A stretch of 64,000 nt of DNA from Alphaproteobacteria bacterium 32-64-14 (lineage in GTDB: Bacteria > Pseudomonadota > Alphaproteobacteria > Caulobacterales > Hyphomonadaceae): contig NCEM01000004.1 of the NCBI GenBank assembly GCA_002280725.1, forward strand, positions 50,024 through 114,023, given 5' to 3'. Below, one piece after another: positions 1 to 8,748 of the stretch. The position numbers and the translations under genes are program-made. Each line of letters opens with the position of its first letter. Within the stretch, counting starts at the first letter, position 1. The notes beneath the pieces are model-generated. The model had not been told where the DNA came from and did no database searches. It was given only the letters and a program-made list of their open reading frames with translations.

Positions 1-229
1 AGAGGGCGGAGACCGAAGGGACTGGAACCGGACGGACACGGGCGGATCAAGGGGCGGGTAAACCGAAGGACGATGACCCGGGGACATGACGGCAGTCGCG
101 CGAAACGCGATTGCGACGACGCAACAACTCATGCAGGGCGAGCACGGTATGTGTCTTGCTGCGTGATCTCCACAATCGGGCCGGACACTGTTAAGACTTG
201 CCAAGAGGGGGCGGCCCGGAGGGGCGGCC
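1..229. other. Left-edge sequence upstream of the TIR genes
   Basis: No gene can be supported here. Two forward frames are open from base 1 and end at stops near 60 and 110, so the tail of an upstream gene is possible, but neither reads as a recognisable protein. The last 30 bases carry the purine-rich ribosome-binding region of the first TIR gene. The promoter of the TIR pair should lie here, but no convincing -35/-10 pair was found. Confidence 0.4.
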
Positions 230-2281
230 ATGACTGACGTTTATCTTGCCTACGCACGCGAGGACCGCGAGAGCGTCCGCATTCTGAGCGAGATGCTCCA
301 GTTCGAAGGCTGGGATGTCTGGCTGGATCCATCCGAGCAGACAGGCGAAACCAGCGCCGCAGTTGATATGAAGCTGGCCTCGGCTGGCGCCATCATCGTC
401 GTGTGGTCTGGCTATTCTCGGCATTCGGAGTATGTGCGCTCGGAAGCTGCAACCGGTCTCTACAAGAACAAGCTGATCCAGGTGGCGCTGGATACCGACG
501 GCGCGCCGAGTCCGTTCGACCAGGTCGAAGCCATCGATCTTCGCGGCTGGACCGGTGAGCGCGACAATCCGCAATGGCGGCGTGTCACGGCTGCGGTGCG
601 TCTGTATGCCGGGGCGCCCGGAAGTGCGCGGCCCATGGTGCAACATCGAGCTGTGTCGGGCCGCTCCTATCTCGAGCCGAGCCGTCAGGTCGCCTGGGGG
701 CCGATTGCCGCCGCAGGTTTGCTGATCCTTGGCGGTAGCGGATTGTGGTTGGCCGACCCGTTCAGCTGGCGCGCGACGCGGACGGCTGTTGCGGCCGAGG
801 CGCCGGCCCCTGTGGTCGCTGTCGCCGAAACGGGCGAGGCGACTGCGCGTCTATTCGAAAACACACCGGAATCGGATGCTGCCTGGGACCGCACTGACCG
901 CAAGGATCCTGACGGCCTTCGCAACTATGCCATCGACTTCCCGAACTCGTCGGGTGCGGAGACGGCAAACTCGCTGTTGCGTGTGCTCGACGCGCAGGCC
1001 TGGGTCGAGGCGGTCACAGCCGACAATGACGGTGGCTATCTTGGCTACCTGAAGAGGTTCCCTGCTGAATCGGCGATCCCCGGCTTCATGGCCGTTGCGG
1101 CGCGCGAGCGGCTGGCGTCGCTGCACGTCGAGCATGAGCAGGCGATGATGGAAATCCAGAGAGCGCTTGCATCGCTTGGGCTCTACAAGGGCGCTATCGA
1201 CGGCCGGACGGGCGATGGCACGCTGCGCGCCGTGCGGAAGTTTTCGCAAGACAACAATCGGACAGCGCCCACGCTATCCACGGCCGCTCCGCGCGACCTG
1301 CGTGCGCTGGCTGAAGCAATCCAGCGCGTTATGGTTGGACGTCCGGGGTCGCCGGTGCCTGTTGCAGTTGCCGCTGCGCCGCCGCCGGCCGCCAACGCTG
1401 CGGCTGAAGCGGACCGGCTGCGGCTGGCTCAAGCCCAGGCGGCCATCCAGGCGGCCTCGCAAGCCGCGACACCAGCAGCGCCCGCGCCGGCCGCACGGCC
1501 GGACGCAGATGCACTTGCCGCTGCACAGCTCGCACGTATTTCGGATGGCGACGATTGGGCGCGCGCGCAGAGCACCAACACCATTGCCGGTTATCAGGCC
1601 TACCTCACCGCCCATCCAGCTGGCGCTCAGGTGGCGGCTGCGCGCGCGGCGATATCGGCTGGGCCCAAGGCGGCGGCGTTCAGCCTCGACCAGCTGTCGG
1701 ACGATGTGAAGCGTATCGCCGAACAGGCGCGCAGCGCCCAGTCATCCGCCAACGCGCGTGCGTCTGCCGCGCGCGATGCCGCCTCGCAGGCAGAGGCCGC
1801 TCCCGGACGCAGCAGCATCGTTGCGGCAGGTGGCGACCGCTATGACGCGCAGATATCCGGCGGAGCCCCCAACGGGCTTGGCTCGCGCGTCAGCGGCAAC
1901 GCCACGAATGCGGGCGACCGCTATCGTGGCCAGCTTCGCAATGGCGAGAGCGCTGGCGTTGGCGTCTACGAGTATGGCGACAATCCGGGCAATGCCGGCG
2001 CAGGCGCCCTTCGCTACGAAGGCGAGCATGCTGGCGATAGCACGACCGGGCTAGGCGTCACCTATTGGCGCAATGGCGACCGGTTTGCGGGCGAGGCGCG
2101 CGCTGATGGTTCATCACGCGGCGTCCTGACGTTCTCGAACGGCCAGCGCTATGAGGGCGAGCTGCGAAACGGCAACCGCAACGGCTTCGGCATTGTGTGG
2201 GCAGCCGACGGCAGCGTCGCCATGGCGGGCCGCTGGGAAAATGGCGAACTTGTCGAGCCCGCGAAACCGGCCGGACAATAG
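230..2281 (+). CDS. Membrane-anchored TIR-domain protein with peptidoglycan-binding-like module and MORN repeats
   Basis: A 683-aa protein with a GGAGG ribosome-binding site 7 bases before the ATG. Residues 1-125 read as a bacterial TIR_2-type domain: the first strand ends in YAREDRE, followed by WDVWLD and then SEYVRSE, where Glu72 sits at the usual position of the TIR NADase glutamate. A single membrane segment spans about 154-175. Residues 217-252, 256-296 and 441-476 are repeats of the form W..A....Y..YL..hP.G...A. Residues 304-343 resemble a peptidoglycan_binding_1 module (EIQRALASLGLYKGAIDG). An Ala/Pro-rich linker follows, and 537-670 hold MORN-type repeats (YEGELRNGNRNGFG). One predicted topology is a cytoplasmic TIR domain with the rest in the periplasm. 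NAD cleavage or signalling is inferred from the family and not shown. The gene lies 85 bases before a second TIR gene on the same strand, so co-transcription is likely. Confidence 0.85.
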   Translation: MTDVYLAYAREDRESVRILSEMLQFEGWDVWLDPSEQTGETSAAVDMKLASAGAIIVVWSGYSRHSEYVRSEAATGLYKNKLIQVALDTDGAPSPFDQVEAIDLRGWTGERDNPQWRRVTAAVRLYAGAPGSARPMVQHRAVSGRSYLEPSRQVAWGPIAAAGLLILGGSGLWLADPFSWRATRTAVAAEAPAPVVAVAETGEATARLFENTPESDAAWDRTDRKDPDGLRNYAIDFPNSSGAETANSLLRVLDAQAWVEAVTADNDGGYLGYLKRFPAESAIPGFMAVAARERLASLHVEHEQAMMEIQRALASLGLYKGAIDGRTGDGTLRAVRKFSQDNNRTAPTLSTAAPRDLRALAEAIQRVMVGRPGSPVPVAVAAAPPPAANAAAEADRLRLAQAQAAIQAASQAATPAAPAPAARPDADALAAAQLARISDGDDWARAQSTNTIAGYQAYLTAHPAGAQVAAARAAISAGPKAAAFSLDQLSDDVKRIAEQARSAQSSANARASAARDAASQAEAAPGRSSIVAAGGDRYDAQISGGAPNGLGSRVSGNATNAGDRYRGQLRNGESAGVGVYEYGDNPGNAGAGALRYEGEHAGDSTTGLGVTYWRNGDRFAGEARADGSSRGVLTFSNGQRYEGELRNGNRNGFGIVWAADGSVAMAGRWENGELVEPAKPAGQ

Positions 2282-2366
2282 GTCCAGCAGGTTCCGCAGC
2301 CAGGATGTCTGGCCAGCACCGGGGCGGCGCCTTAGGCTGGCGCCTGTGTCCGGTCAGGGGTGGGCC

Positions 2367-5300
2367 ATGGCCGTCGCGGCCAGATCGCTGAAAGTGTTCA
2401 TCTCTTACTCGCGAGCCGATGTCGGCTTTGCGGACCAGCTCGTGCTTGCGCTGAAGGACAAGGGCTTCCAGCCGATCCTCGATCGTCACGACATGAGCGG
2501 CGGGGAGAAATGGCGCGAGCGTCTGGGCAAGCTGATCCTTGAGGCCGACGCGGTTGCGTTCGTTCTGACAGCGACGTCTGCGGCGTCTGAAATCTGCGAA
2601 TGGGAAGTGAACGAGGCCGGGCGGTTGGGTAAGCTGGTGCTGCCCGTCACGCCGGCGCCGGTCGATGGCTTTGCGCCGCCTGCGGCGCTCAAAGACCTGA
2701 ACTGGATTCCATTCTACGCGGACGCGAAGATCCCGGACTCTGGCTTCTATTCCGGCCTCATCAAGCTGGTCGATGCGCTCAGCCTCGACCTCGACTGGCT
2801 GAGGCTTCAGACGCGGCTATCGGAAGGCGCGCTGGAATGGCAACGTACGCAGGCCGACGAGCGGCTGCTGCGCGGCAGCGCGCTGGCCGAGGCGCAGGCG
2901 TGGTTCGACCAGAAGGCCGGCAAGGCGCCGCTGGAGATCGTGACGCGCTTCATCGCGGCAAGCCACGATGCCGAGCAGAAGCGCGCGCTGGAGGCGCAGG
3001 CGCAGGTGGCCGAGCGCGAGGAAGCACTGAAGGCGGCCGAGGCCGCGGTTGCCGAACGACAGGCTGCGATCGACGCCAAGAAGAAAACCGACAAGCTGTT
3101 CCGCGTGCTGGCGATCTCGTCAGTGGCGGCTGGACTTGCGCTGGTGACTGCGGCGCTGGCGGGTCTCTGGTTTGCCGCGCTCAACTATGCGGAGTCGGCC
3201 GAGCGCAACGCGGCGCTGTTCGCGCGCGAGGCCAATGCGCTGACATCGAAGGGCGACAAGGTGCTCGCCATGCTGGTGGCGCTGTCGGGCGATCCGGCAG
3301 CCAACAAGGGCATCATCGAGAGATGGATGAAGCCAAAGGGATACGCGGCCGCGCGCGAAGCGCTGGCGCGGGCCTACGCCACCAACCGGATGGTGTTCCG
3401 CGTGGCGACGGGCGAGCCTGTCACGGCCATGACGGCGCTGCCCGGCGGCAAGCAGTTCATCTCCTTCCACGAAGGCGGCAAGGCGCACATCTGGGAAATC
3501 GGCAAGCGTGAGCCTGTTGCAGAGTTCGGCCTTCCAGCGGACGCAGTGGATCAGGCGATGCTGACGCCGGACGGCAAGGGCATCGTGCTGGTGTGGAAAA
3601 AGCCGAACCCGTACGGCAACGCGCCAAGGCCGTTGCCGCGTGTGTTGAACCTTGCCGACCACACGCTCGGCCTGACGCTGGGCGAACAACCATCCCAAGC
3701 TGTCACGATCGATGCTGAGAGCAACTCGGTGTTCCTGTCCTACGGTGTTTCGTCGATCGAGCAGCGCAGCCTCGATACCGGCGCCAGCATGGGGGTGTGG
3801 ACGGTGCAGAGAGGCAACACGCTCAGCACGGCTGTCTGGGCCGGTCTCTTCGGGCGCGTCCTTACTGTGGTCGATTCCGACGGCGGCGTTCTGACATGGC
3901 TGGACCAGACCACCACGCAAAACGAGATGAATCTCGACAACATCGATGTGCATAGTGCTGTGCTGATGGATGGCATGCTGGTGATCGGCGGCGAGAACGG
4001 GCGGGTATACGGTTTTTCCGGCGATGACGCGGGCGACTATCAGGTGTTCACCCAGGAAGATCCGGTCGCGAAGCTTGTGGCGGGCCCCGGCTCGTCCATG
4101 ATCATGATTGCGGATTCCGGACAGGCGGCGGTGTTCCGCGGCAACGCCATGCAGCCGACGCGCGAGTTCGGGTCTGCCGCCAACATCAGCGCGGCGGCCT
4201 TTCTCGCAGGCGACGAAATGGCGGCAACGGGAACGACAACGGGCGAGGTCATCGTATGGTCACTGGCCCGGTCCTACGAGCAGCTCTACCCAATTGGCCC
4301 GGCAACGCAGGAGGTCTCGCTTTGGAATGCCCAGTTATCGGCCGACGGCCGCATGGCTGCGCTGAAGCTGGCGGGAACGGGGGGTGACGCACTCTGGCGG
4401 GCAGGCGAGACCGAGGCGGACACGCGGCTCAATGCGTCGGCAATATCGGCGGATGGCGCGCTGATCGTGCGTGAAGCCGGCATCCCTGCGAGCGAGTCGA
4501 GCCCGTGGGGCAGCGGTTTCCGGCGCGAGCTCGTACAGGTCGCGGACGGCAAGGTGCTGCACACGTTCGATCCGGCGGAGTATGGCTTCCTCGGCTTTCT
4601 GCCGAGCGGACACTTCGCTCTGATGAAGATCGATGGCCTGGAGTTGTCCGTGTGGGCCCTGGGCGGCAAGGAGCCGATCCGGATCATGCCGATGATGTCC
4701 AGCAACGCGGTCGGCATGGACTCAACGCCGGATGGACGGCTGATGGCGTTTGCGTCGAGTACGGAAGTGCTGGTGTTCGAGGCTGGCAAGGACGAACCCA
4801 TCCAGCGCGTCCCCATCACGGGCGGCGCCGTGATCGCATTCCATCCCGATGGAAAGCGGCTGGCGATCGCCGACAATGATAACCGGCTGACGCTTTGGCA
4901 GATCGGCTCGCCCGACCCTGCCGAGCAATTTGCCGGGCACTCGGACACCATTGCAGCCATCGCGTTCAACAAGGATGGGTCGCTGATGGCGACGGGCGCC
5001 ATGCGTGGAGAGGCAAACCTGTGGCGCCTCGGTCAGCCCGAACCGATCCAGTTCTTCGATCCCGGCGCTGATGTGCACGATCTTGTCTTCGATCCCGACG
5101 GGCGCAGCGTGATCATGGCGACCGAGAGCGGGATCTCGCGCTGGCCGATCGAAGAGGTTGCAAGCGCGGACGCCGAAACGCAGGTGAGGCTCGCCTGCCA
5201 GCGGCTGGCCGAGCTCGACGTTTACGGCTTCTCGAAAGCTGACGTGCTGGCGCTGCCGATCCTGCGGGGCCTGCCGCTAAATCCCTGTCAGACGCCTTAG
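2367..5300 (+). CDS. TIR domain - transmembrane - WD40-type propeller protein
   Basis: The frame is open from 2151, but the ATG at 2367 (977 aa) is preferred because the earlier part overlaps the first TIR gene and reads as non-protein-like sequence. Residues 8-125 form a TIR domain (KVFISYSRADVGFADQL; SEICEWE, with Glu80 as the candidate catalytic residue). A charged coiled-coil segment lies at about 195-242 and a membrane helix at 247-270. From about 345 to 950 there are repeated beta-propeller blades, the clearest near the end (GHSDTIAAIAFNKDGSLMATG followed by NLWRL, split here by a few residues). Proteins of this plan, an effector domain joined through a membrane segment to a WD40 sensor, are known in bacteria, but their functions are mostly untested. 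The gene probably forms an operon with the TIR/MORN gene upstream and converges on the next gene with 2 bases between. Confidence 0.82.
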   Translation: MAVAARSLKVFISYSRADVGFADQLVLALKDKGFQPILDRHDMSGGEKWRERLGKLILEADAVAFVLTATSAASEICEWEVNEAGRLGKLVLPVTPAPVDGFAPPAALKDLNWIPFYADAKIPDSGFYSGLIKLVDALSLDLDWLRLQTRLSEGALEWQRTQADERLLRGSALAEAQAWFDQKAGKAPLEIVTRFIAASHDAEQKRALEAQAQVAEREEALKAAEAAVAERQAAIDAKKKTDKLFRVLAISSVAAGLALVTAALAGLWFAALNYAESAERNAALFAREANALTSKGDKVLAMLVALSGDPAANKGIIERWMKPKGYAAAREALARAYATNRMVFRVATGEPVTAMTALPGGKQFISFHEGGKAHIWEIGKREPVAEFGLPADAVDQAMLTPDGKGIVLVWKKPNPYGNAPRPLPRVLNLADHTLGLTLGEQPSQAVTIDAESNSVFLSYGVSSIEQRSLDTGASMGVWTVQRGNTLSTAVWAGLFGRVLTVVDSDGGVLTWLDQTTTQNEMNLDNIDVHSAVLMDGMLVIGGENGRVYGFSGDDAGDYQVFTQEDPVAKLVAGPGSSMIMIADSGQAAVFRGNAMQPTREFGSAANISAAAFLAGDEMAATGTTTGEVIVWSLARSYEQLYPIGPATQEVSLWNAQLSADGRMAALKLAGTGGDALWRAGETEADTRLNASAISADGALIVREAGIPASESSPWGSGFRRELVQVADGKVLHTFDPAEYGFLGFLPSGHFALMKIDGLELSVWALGGKEPIRIMPMMSSNAVGMDSTPDGRLMAFASSTEVLVFEAGKDEPIQRVPITGGAVIAFHPDGKRLAIADNDNRLTLWQIGSPDPAEQFAGHSDTIAAIAFNKDGSLMATGAMRGEANLWRLGQPEPIQFFDPGADVHDLVFDPDGRSVIMATESGISRWPIEEVASADAETQVRLACQRLAELDVYGFSKADVLALPILRGLPLNPCQTP

Positions 5301-5302
5301 GC

Positions 5303-6376
5303 TTACTGCAGTTCCCGCAAGCGCTTCATCACTTCGGGCGGTATGCCTTGCGGCGGGCCGAGCAGAGGAGCGCTCATCTCCAGGCCGCCCATACCCATCA
5401 TCGGGCCGCCATTCAGCAGATCGCCTGAGAAGGCGGCCGCGAGGAGGCGCGATTTGGTGCCGGACGGCAAGCGATCGAGCTTGGCGATGACAGTCCGGCC
5501 GATCTGGCAGAAGTCGATATTCTCGGCGACGGCTTGCTGCATCTGTTCCGGCGTGCCGCTGGATGTCCACATCGCATTCTGGACGAGGTTCATCATCTGT
5601 GGATCGGTGATGATCGAGAAGAAGACGGACTGCAGGGCGTTGCTGTCGTCGGCATTCAGCGTCGTGACCGGTGCGGGCGCCTTGCGGCCGCGCGCGGCGA
5701 ATTCGACGAAAGCGGCGTTGGCGCGCATGCTGGTCTTGTAGGCGTCGCTGCCATAGCCGGTGAGCGAGGCAAGTGACATCGGGTCGGCAACCAGCTTCTG
5801 CAACGCATCGAGTTTGCAGGAACCGAGTTCTTTGTTCATGACTGCGAGGCCCTCAGAAGCGATGTCGAGCATCTCGTCGAAACCTTCGACGCCGGTGCGG
5901 CCGAAGTATTCGAGATTGTCGCTGCCGAAATCCAGGCTCCACGCATTGACGGTAATAACAAGGCCATCGCGGTCGGCGCCGGTGCTGGCAGCGTTCGTCA
6001 GGTCGCCGAGGAGCTGCTGATAGGATTGCGAGAAGTGCTGTTCGAGCGAGGCCATGAAGGCGCGGCCACGCTCGTCCGGGAAGGCCTCGGTGGCGAGGGC
6101 GGCCTTGATCTGGTCCGGTCCGAGGCCGGTGACAATCTCGGAGATGGGGCGCATGCCGCTTCCGAACATGCCAAACAGGGATGGCGCAGCGATTGCGCCG
6201 CTCGCCGAAAGGATGACGACACCTGCTGCGAGGCCGATGAAGCCCTTGTCGAGTCCGCCATGATTGCTGACGCGCGTGCGGACGGAGATGACGCCGTCGG
6301 ATTCCTGGGATTGCTGGACCTGCGCCGGAGCCTGCGCGGGTCGCGGGTCGCCTGCGCTGCGTTTTCCAAAGCTCAT
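5303..6376 (-). CDS. Unknown single-span membrane protein
   Basis: A 357-aa protein of no recognised family, with a strong GGGGGAA ribosome-binding site before its ATG. The first 40 residues are polar and rich in Gln and Pro. One hydrophobic segment (KGFIGLAAGVVILSASG, about 44-62) is followed by a mainly helical soluble part of roughly 290 residues. Two well-separated cysteines in the soluble part (SCKLDAL and DFCQIG) could pair if it is periplasmic. The C-terminal 40 residues are Gly/Met/Pro-rich. It converges on the TIR/WD40 gene with two bases between the stops, so it is not part of that operon. It diverges from the pyridoxamine-oxidase-like gene across about 190 bases. No function is proposed. 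Confidence 0.75.
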   Translation of the reverse strand: MSFGKRSAGDPRPAQAPAQVQQSQESDGVISVRTRVSNHGGLDKGFIGLAAGVVILSASGAIAAPSLFGMFGSGMRPISEIVTGLGPDQIKAALATEAFPDERGRAFMASLEQHFSQSYQQLLGDLTNAASTGADRDGLVITVNAWSLDFGSDNLEYFGRTGVEGFDEMLDIASEGLAVMNKELGSCKLDALQKLVADPMSLASLTGYGSDAYKTSMRANAAFVEFAARGRKAPAPVTTLNADDSNALQSVFFSIITDPQMMNLVQNAMWTSSGTPEQMQQAVAENIDFCQIGRTVIAKLDRLPSGTKSRLLAAAFSGDLLNGGPMMGMGGLEMSAPLLGPPQGIPPEVMKRLRELQ

Positions 6377-6566
6377 GATCGTTCCCCCGACGCAGTATCG
6401 GGGAGGAGAATGCCGCGATGATGTTGAAGGCCGGTTAGCCCGATTAGTTGAAATTCAAACGATCAGGCCGTGTTGGGCTTATTCCCTTGCGTGCTTCAGG
6501 TCTTTTCTGCGTGGAACGCCGGCCACGCTTCGCCGTTCAGGAGTGAACCCCATACGGAGAGCACGC

Positions 6567-7061
6567 ATGACGACCAATGCCGATATCGAAGCCAAGTTCT
6601 GGAAAGCCCTGAAGTCCGATCGCACTGCGATGCTCGGTCTTGTCGGCGTGAACGACGGCCACGCGCGCCCGATGACGGCCCAGGTGGACGGCGAGGATGC
6701 GCGTCGGGGGCCGATCTATTTCTTCACGTCGAAGGACACCGAGCTTGTGCACGCGATGAGCAAGTCGCACCGGGCGATGCTGCACTTTGCGGCGAAGGGC
6801 CATGACCTGTTCGCGAGCGTTGAAGGCGTGCTGACGCAGCATAACGACGCCGCGACGATCGAGCGGCTGTGGAATCCGCTCGTCGCGGCGTGGTATGAGG
6901 GCGGCAAGACCGATCCGAAATTGCAGCTGCTGCGCCTCGATGGCGAAGCCGCGCAAATCTGGTTGAACGAGAACAGCCTGATCGCCGGCATCAAGATGAT
7001 GCTGGGGAGCGATCCCAAGAAGGACCACAAGGACAAGGTCGCCGAGGTGAGGCTCAACTAG
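6567..7061 (+). CDS. Pyridoxamine 5'-phosphate oxidase-like general stress protein
   Basis: The frame is open from 6264, but the protein-like sequence starts at the ATG at 6567 (164 aa), with GGAGAG just upstream. The sequence (KFWKALKSDRTAMLGLVG, then IYFFTSKDTELV and HDLFASVEG) matches the split-barrel flavin-binding family often annotated as general stress protein 26. Members bind FMN, FAD or F420. The substrate cannot be predicted. The stop codon is shared with the convergent MAPEG gene in a palindromic CTAG. Confidence 0.85.
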   Translation: MTTNADIEAKFWKALKSDRTAMLGLVGVNDGHARPMTAQVDGEDARRGPIYFFTSKDTELVHAMSKSHRAMLHFAAKGHDLFASVEGVLTQHNDAATIERLWNPLVAAWYEGGKTDPKLQLLRLDGEAAQIWLNENSLIAGIKMMLGSDPKKDHKDKVAEVRLN

Positions 7062-7468
7062 CCAAGAGCAGCGGGCGTGCTGAAGATCGCGACCAACACG
7101 GTGATGAGGCCTGCGAGGCCGACAACGAAGGCCAACCCGCGAACGTAAGGAACGCCGAACGCATAAAGAGGCAGGTAGGCGACGCGCGACCAGAAATAGA
7201 GCTGGGCGCCCAACGCCGCCAGCCCCGCGTCTGCGCCGGCGATGTGGGCGATCAGGACCGCGCCGATCATCGGCGGCAGGGTTTCGTAAAGGTTGGCCTG
7301 CGCCCGCGCGAGGCGGCCAGCCACCAGACCGGGGTCGCCCATATCTGCGTCGCGGGCGCTTGCATTCCACTTCATGCCGAACTTTGCGGTCCGTGCGCCT
7401 GCGGGGGCGAAGATGTAGACGATGGCCAGCGCCAGCGTTGCGGCAAGCCAGAAAAGCGCAGGCGTCAT
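7058..7468 (-). CDS. MAPEG family membrane protein
   Basis: A 136-aa protein with four hydrophobic helices and the MAPEG pattern: an opening helix, the central motif ARAQANLYETLPPM with its conserved Asn and Glu, and a helix beginning LYFWSRVAYLPLYAFG. The family covers membrane enzymes of eicosanoid and glutathione metabolism, and bacterial members are mostly uncharacterised. A GAGGT ribosome-binding site precedes the ATG. The gene lies 9 bases after the Old Yellow Enzyme gene on the same strand, so the two are probably co-transcribed. Confidence 0.88.
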   Translation of the reverse strand: MTPALFWLAATLALAIVYIFAPAGARTAKFGMKWNASARDADMGDPGLVAGRLARAQANLYETLPPMIGAVLIAHIAGADAGLAALGAQLYFWSRVAYLPLYAFGVPYVRGLAFVVGLAGLITVLVAIFSTPAALG

Positions 7469-7477
7469 CGGTCTACC

Positions 7478-8590
7478 TCAATAATAGGTCTTGATCGCCG
7501 CTCCATCGTAATCGCGCAGTTCGGAGAAACGCCCCGCCTTCACCTTCACCGCCCATTCCGGATCCTGCAAGAGGGCGCGGCCGACGGCGACGAGATCGAA
7601 CTCGCCGCGATCGAGGCGTTCGATCGTCTCGTCGAGCTTGCCGGCGGCTGAGCCTTCACCGCGGAAGGATCCGGTGAATTCCGATGACAGCCCGACGGAG
7701 CCGACGCTGATGGTGGGGATGCCGGTGAGCTTCTTGACCCAGCCGGCGAAGTTGAGGCCGTTGGGGCCGTCGATGTCAGGGAATTCCGGTTCGAGGATGC
7801 GGCGCTGGGAGCAGTGGATCGCATCGACGCCGGCGTCGACGAGGACGCGGGCCCAGGCCTCGAGCTCTTTCGGATTGGTGGCGATCTTGGCGTTGTAGTC
7901 GACCGACTTCCACTGCGAGATGCGGATGATCATCGGCAGGTCGCCGATGGCGGCGCGGCAGCGCGTGATGACTTCGCGGGCGAACTCGGCGCGCTGTTTG
8001 ATCGAGGCGCCGCCGAAGCGGTCGGTGCGGTGGTTGGTGACGGGCCAGAAGAACTCGTCGATCAGGTAGGCGTGGGCTCCGTGAAGCTCGATGCAGTCGA
8101 AGCCGAGGCGCTTGGCGTCGGCGGCGGCGTCGGCATAGGCCTGCGCCATGTCGAGGACTTCGGCTTCTGAGGGCTCCTCGCCGATCTTCTTGCCGGTGAG
8201 CGTGATGCCCGAGGGACCATCCGATGGCGCATCGGGGAAGTGGCCGGTGCCGGGTTTGCGGCTCATGCCGAGGTGCCAGATCTGGGGAGCCATCTTGCCG
8301 CCAACGGCGTGGACGCCGTCGATCGTGCGCTTCCAGGCGGCCAGCGCTTCCTCGCCCCAGAACAGCGGATAGGCAGCATTGTCGGCTGCGCCCTTGCGGC
8401 GGATCAGCGTGCCTTCGGAAATGATGAGGCCGACATCTGCGGCGGCGCGGCGGCGATAGTAGGCGGCGTTTTCCGGCGTGGGAGTGCCGCCGGGGGATTG
8501 CCCGCGCGTCATGGGGGCCATGGCGATCCGGTTCTTGAGCTCCATGCCGCGAAGCTTGAACGGGCGGAAAAGCGGTGAGACGTCGGTCAT
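7478..8590 (-). CDS. Old Yellow Enzyme family NADH:flavin oxidoreductase
   Basis: A 370-aa FMN-dependent ene-reductase of the usual length. It shows the N-terminal LFRPFKLRGMELKNRIAMAP signature, the active-site stretch beginning ELHGAHAYLIDEFFWP with its conserved His, the NHRTDRFGG motif, and the C-terminal phosphate-binding segment FDLVAVGRALLQDPEW. Such enzymes reduce activated C=C bonds using NAD(P)H. The physiological substrate is unknown. It is the first gene of a probable operon with the MAPEG gene, and a perfect 10-bp palindrome lies about 20-30 bases upstream of its start. Confidence 0.92.
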   Translation of the reverse strand: MTDVSPLFRPFKLRGMELKNRIAMAPMTRGQSPGGTPTPENAAYYRRRAAADVGLIISEGTLIRRKGAADNAAYPLFWGEEALAAWKRTIDGVHAVGGKMAPQIWHLGMSRKPGTGHFPDAPSDGPSGITLTGKKIGEEPSEAEVLDMAQAYADAAADAKRLGFDCIELHGAHAYLIDEFFWPVTNHRTDRFGGASIKQRAEFAREVITRCRAAIGDLPMIIRISQWKSVDYNAKIATNPKELEAWARVLVDAGVDAIHCSQRRILEPEFPDIDGPNGLNFAGWVKKLTGIPTISVGSVGLSSEFTGSFRGEGSAAGKLDETIERLDRGEFDLVAVGRALLQDPEWAVKVKAGRFSELRDYDGAAIKTYY

Positions 8591-8610
8591 AAGTGAGCCC
8601 CGGGCGTGAA

Positions 8611-8620
8611 TGAGCGCTCA
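8611..8620. promoter_or_regulatory. Candidate operator (TGAGCGCTCA palindrome) upstream of OYE
   Basis: A perfect 10-bp palindrome 21-30 bases upstream of the OYE start on the minus strand. Palindromes of this form are typical TetR-family operators, and OYE genes are often controlled by TetR regulators sensing electrophiles. No tetR gene is adjacent, so the assignment is inferred from position and symmetry only. Confidence 0.4.
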
Positions 8621-8748
8621 CATGTCGGTTGTTGCACGCGCAACGTCAATGCAGCGGGGCTCGGGAGACGGTTGAGGCGAATTGGCGCGGGGGCGCGCTC
8701 TCGCTGGCTGGGGCCGCGAGGCGAGGTGGGGTTGGGTGCGCTGGCTGG

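Noticed and set aside
230..5300. TIR genes as part of a known antiphage system such as Thoeris or CBASS
   Set aside because: No ThsA, cyclase, Cap or STING-like gene is adjacent, and the membrane and MORN/WD40 parts differ from those systems.
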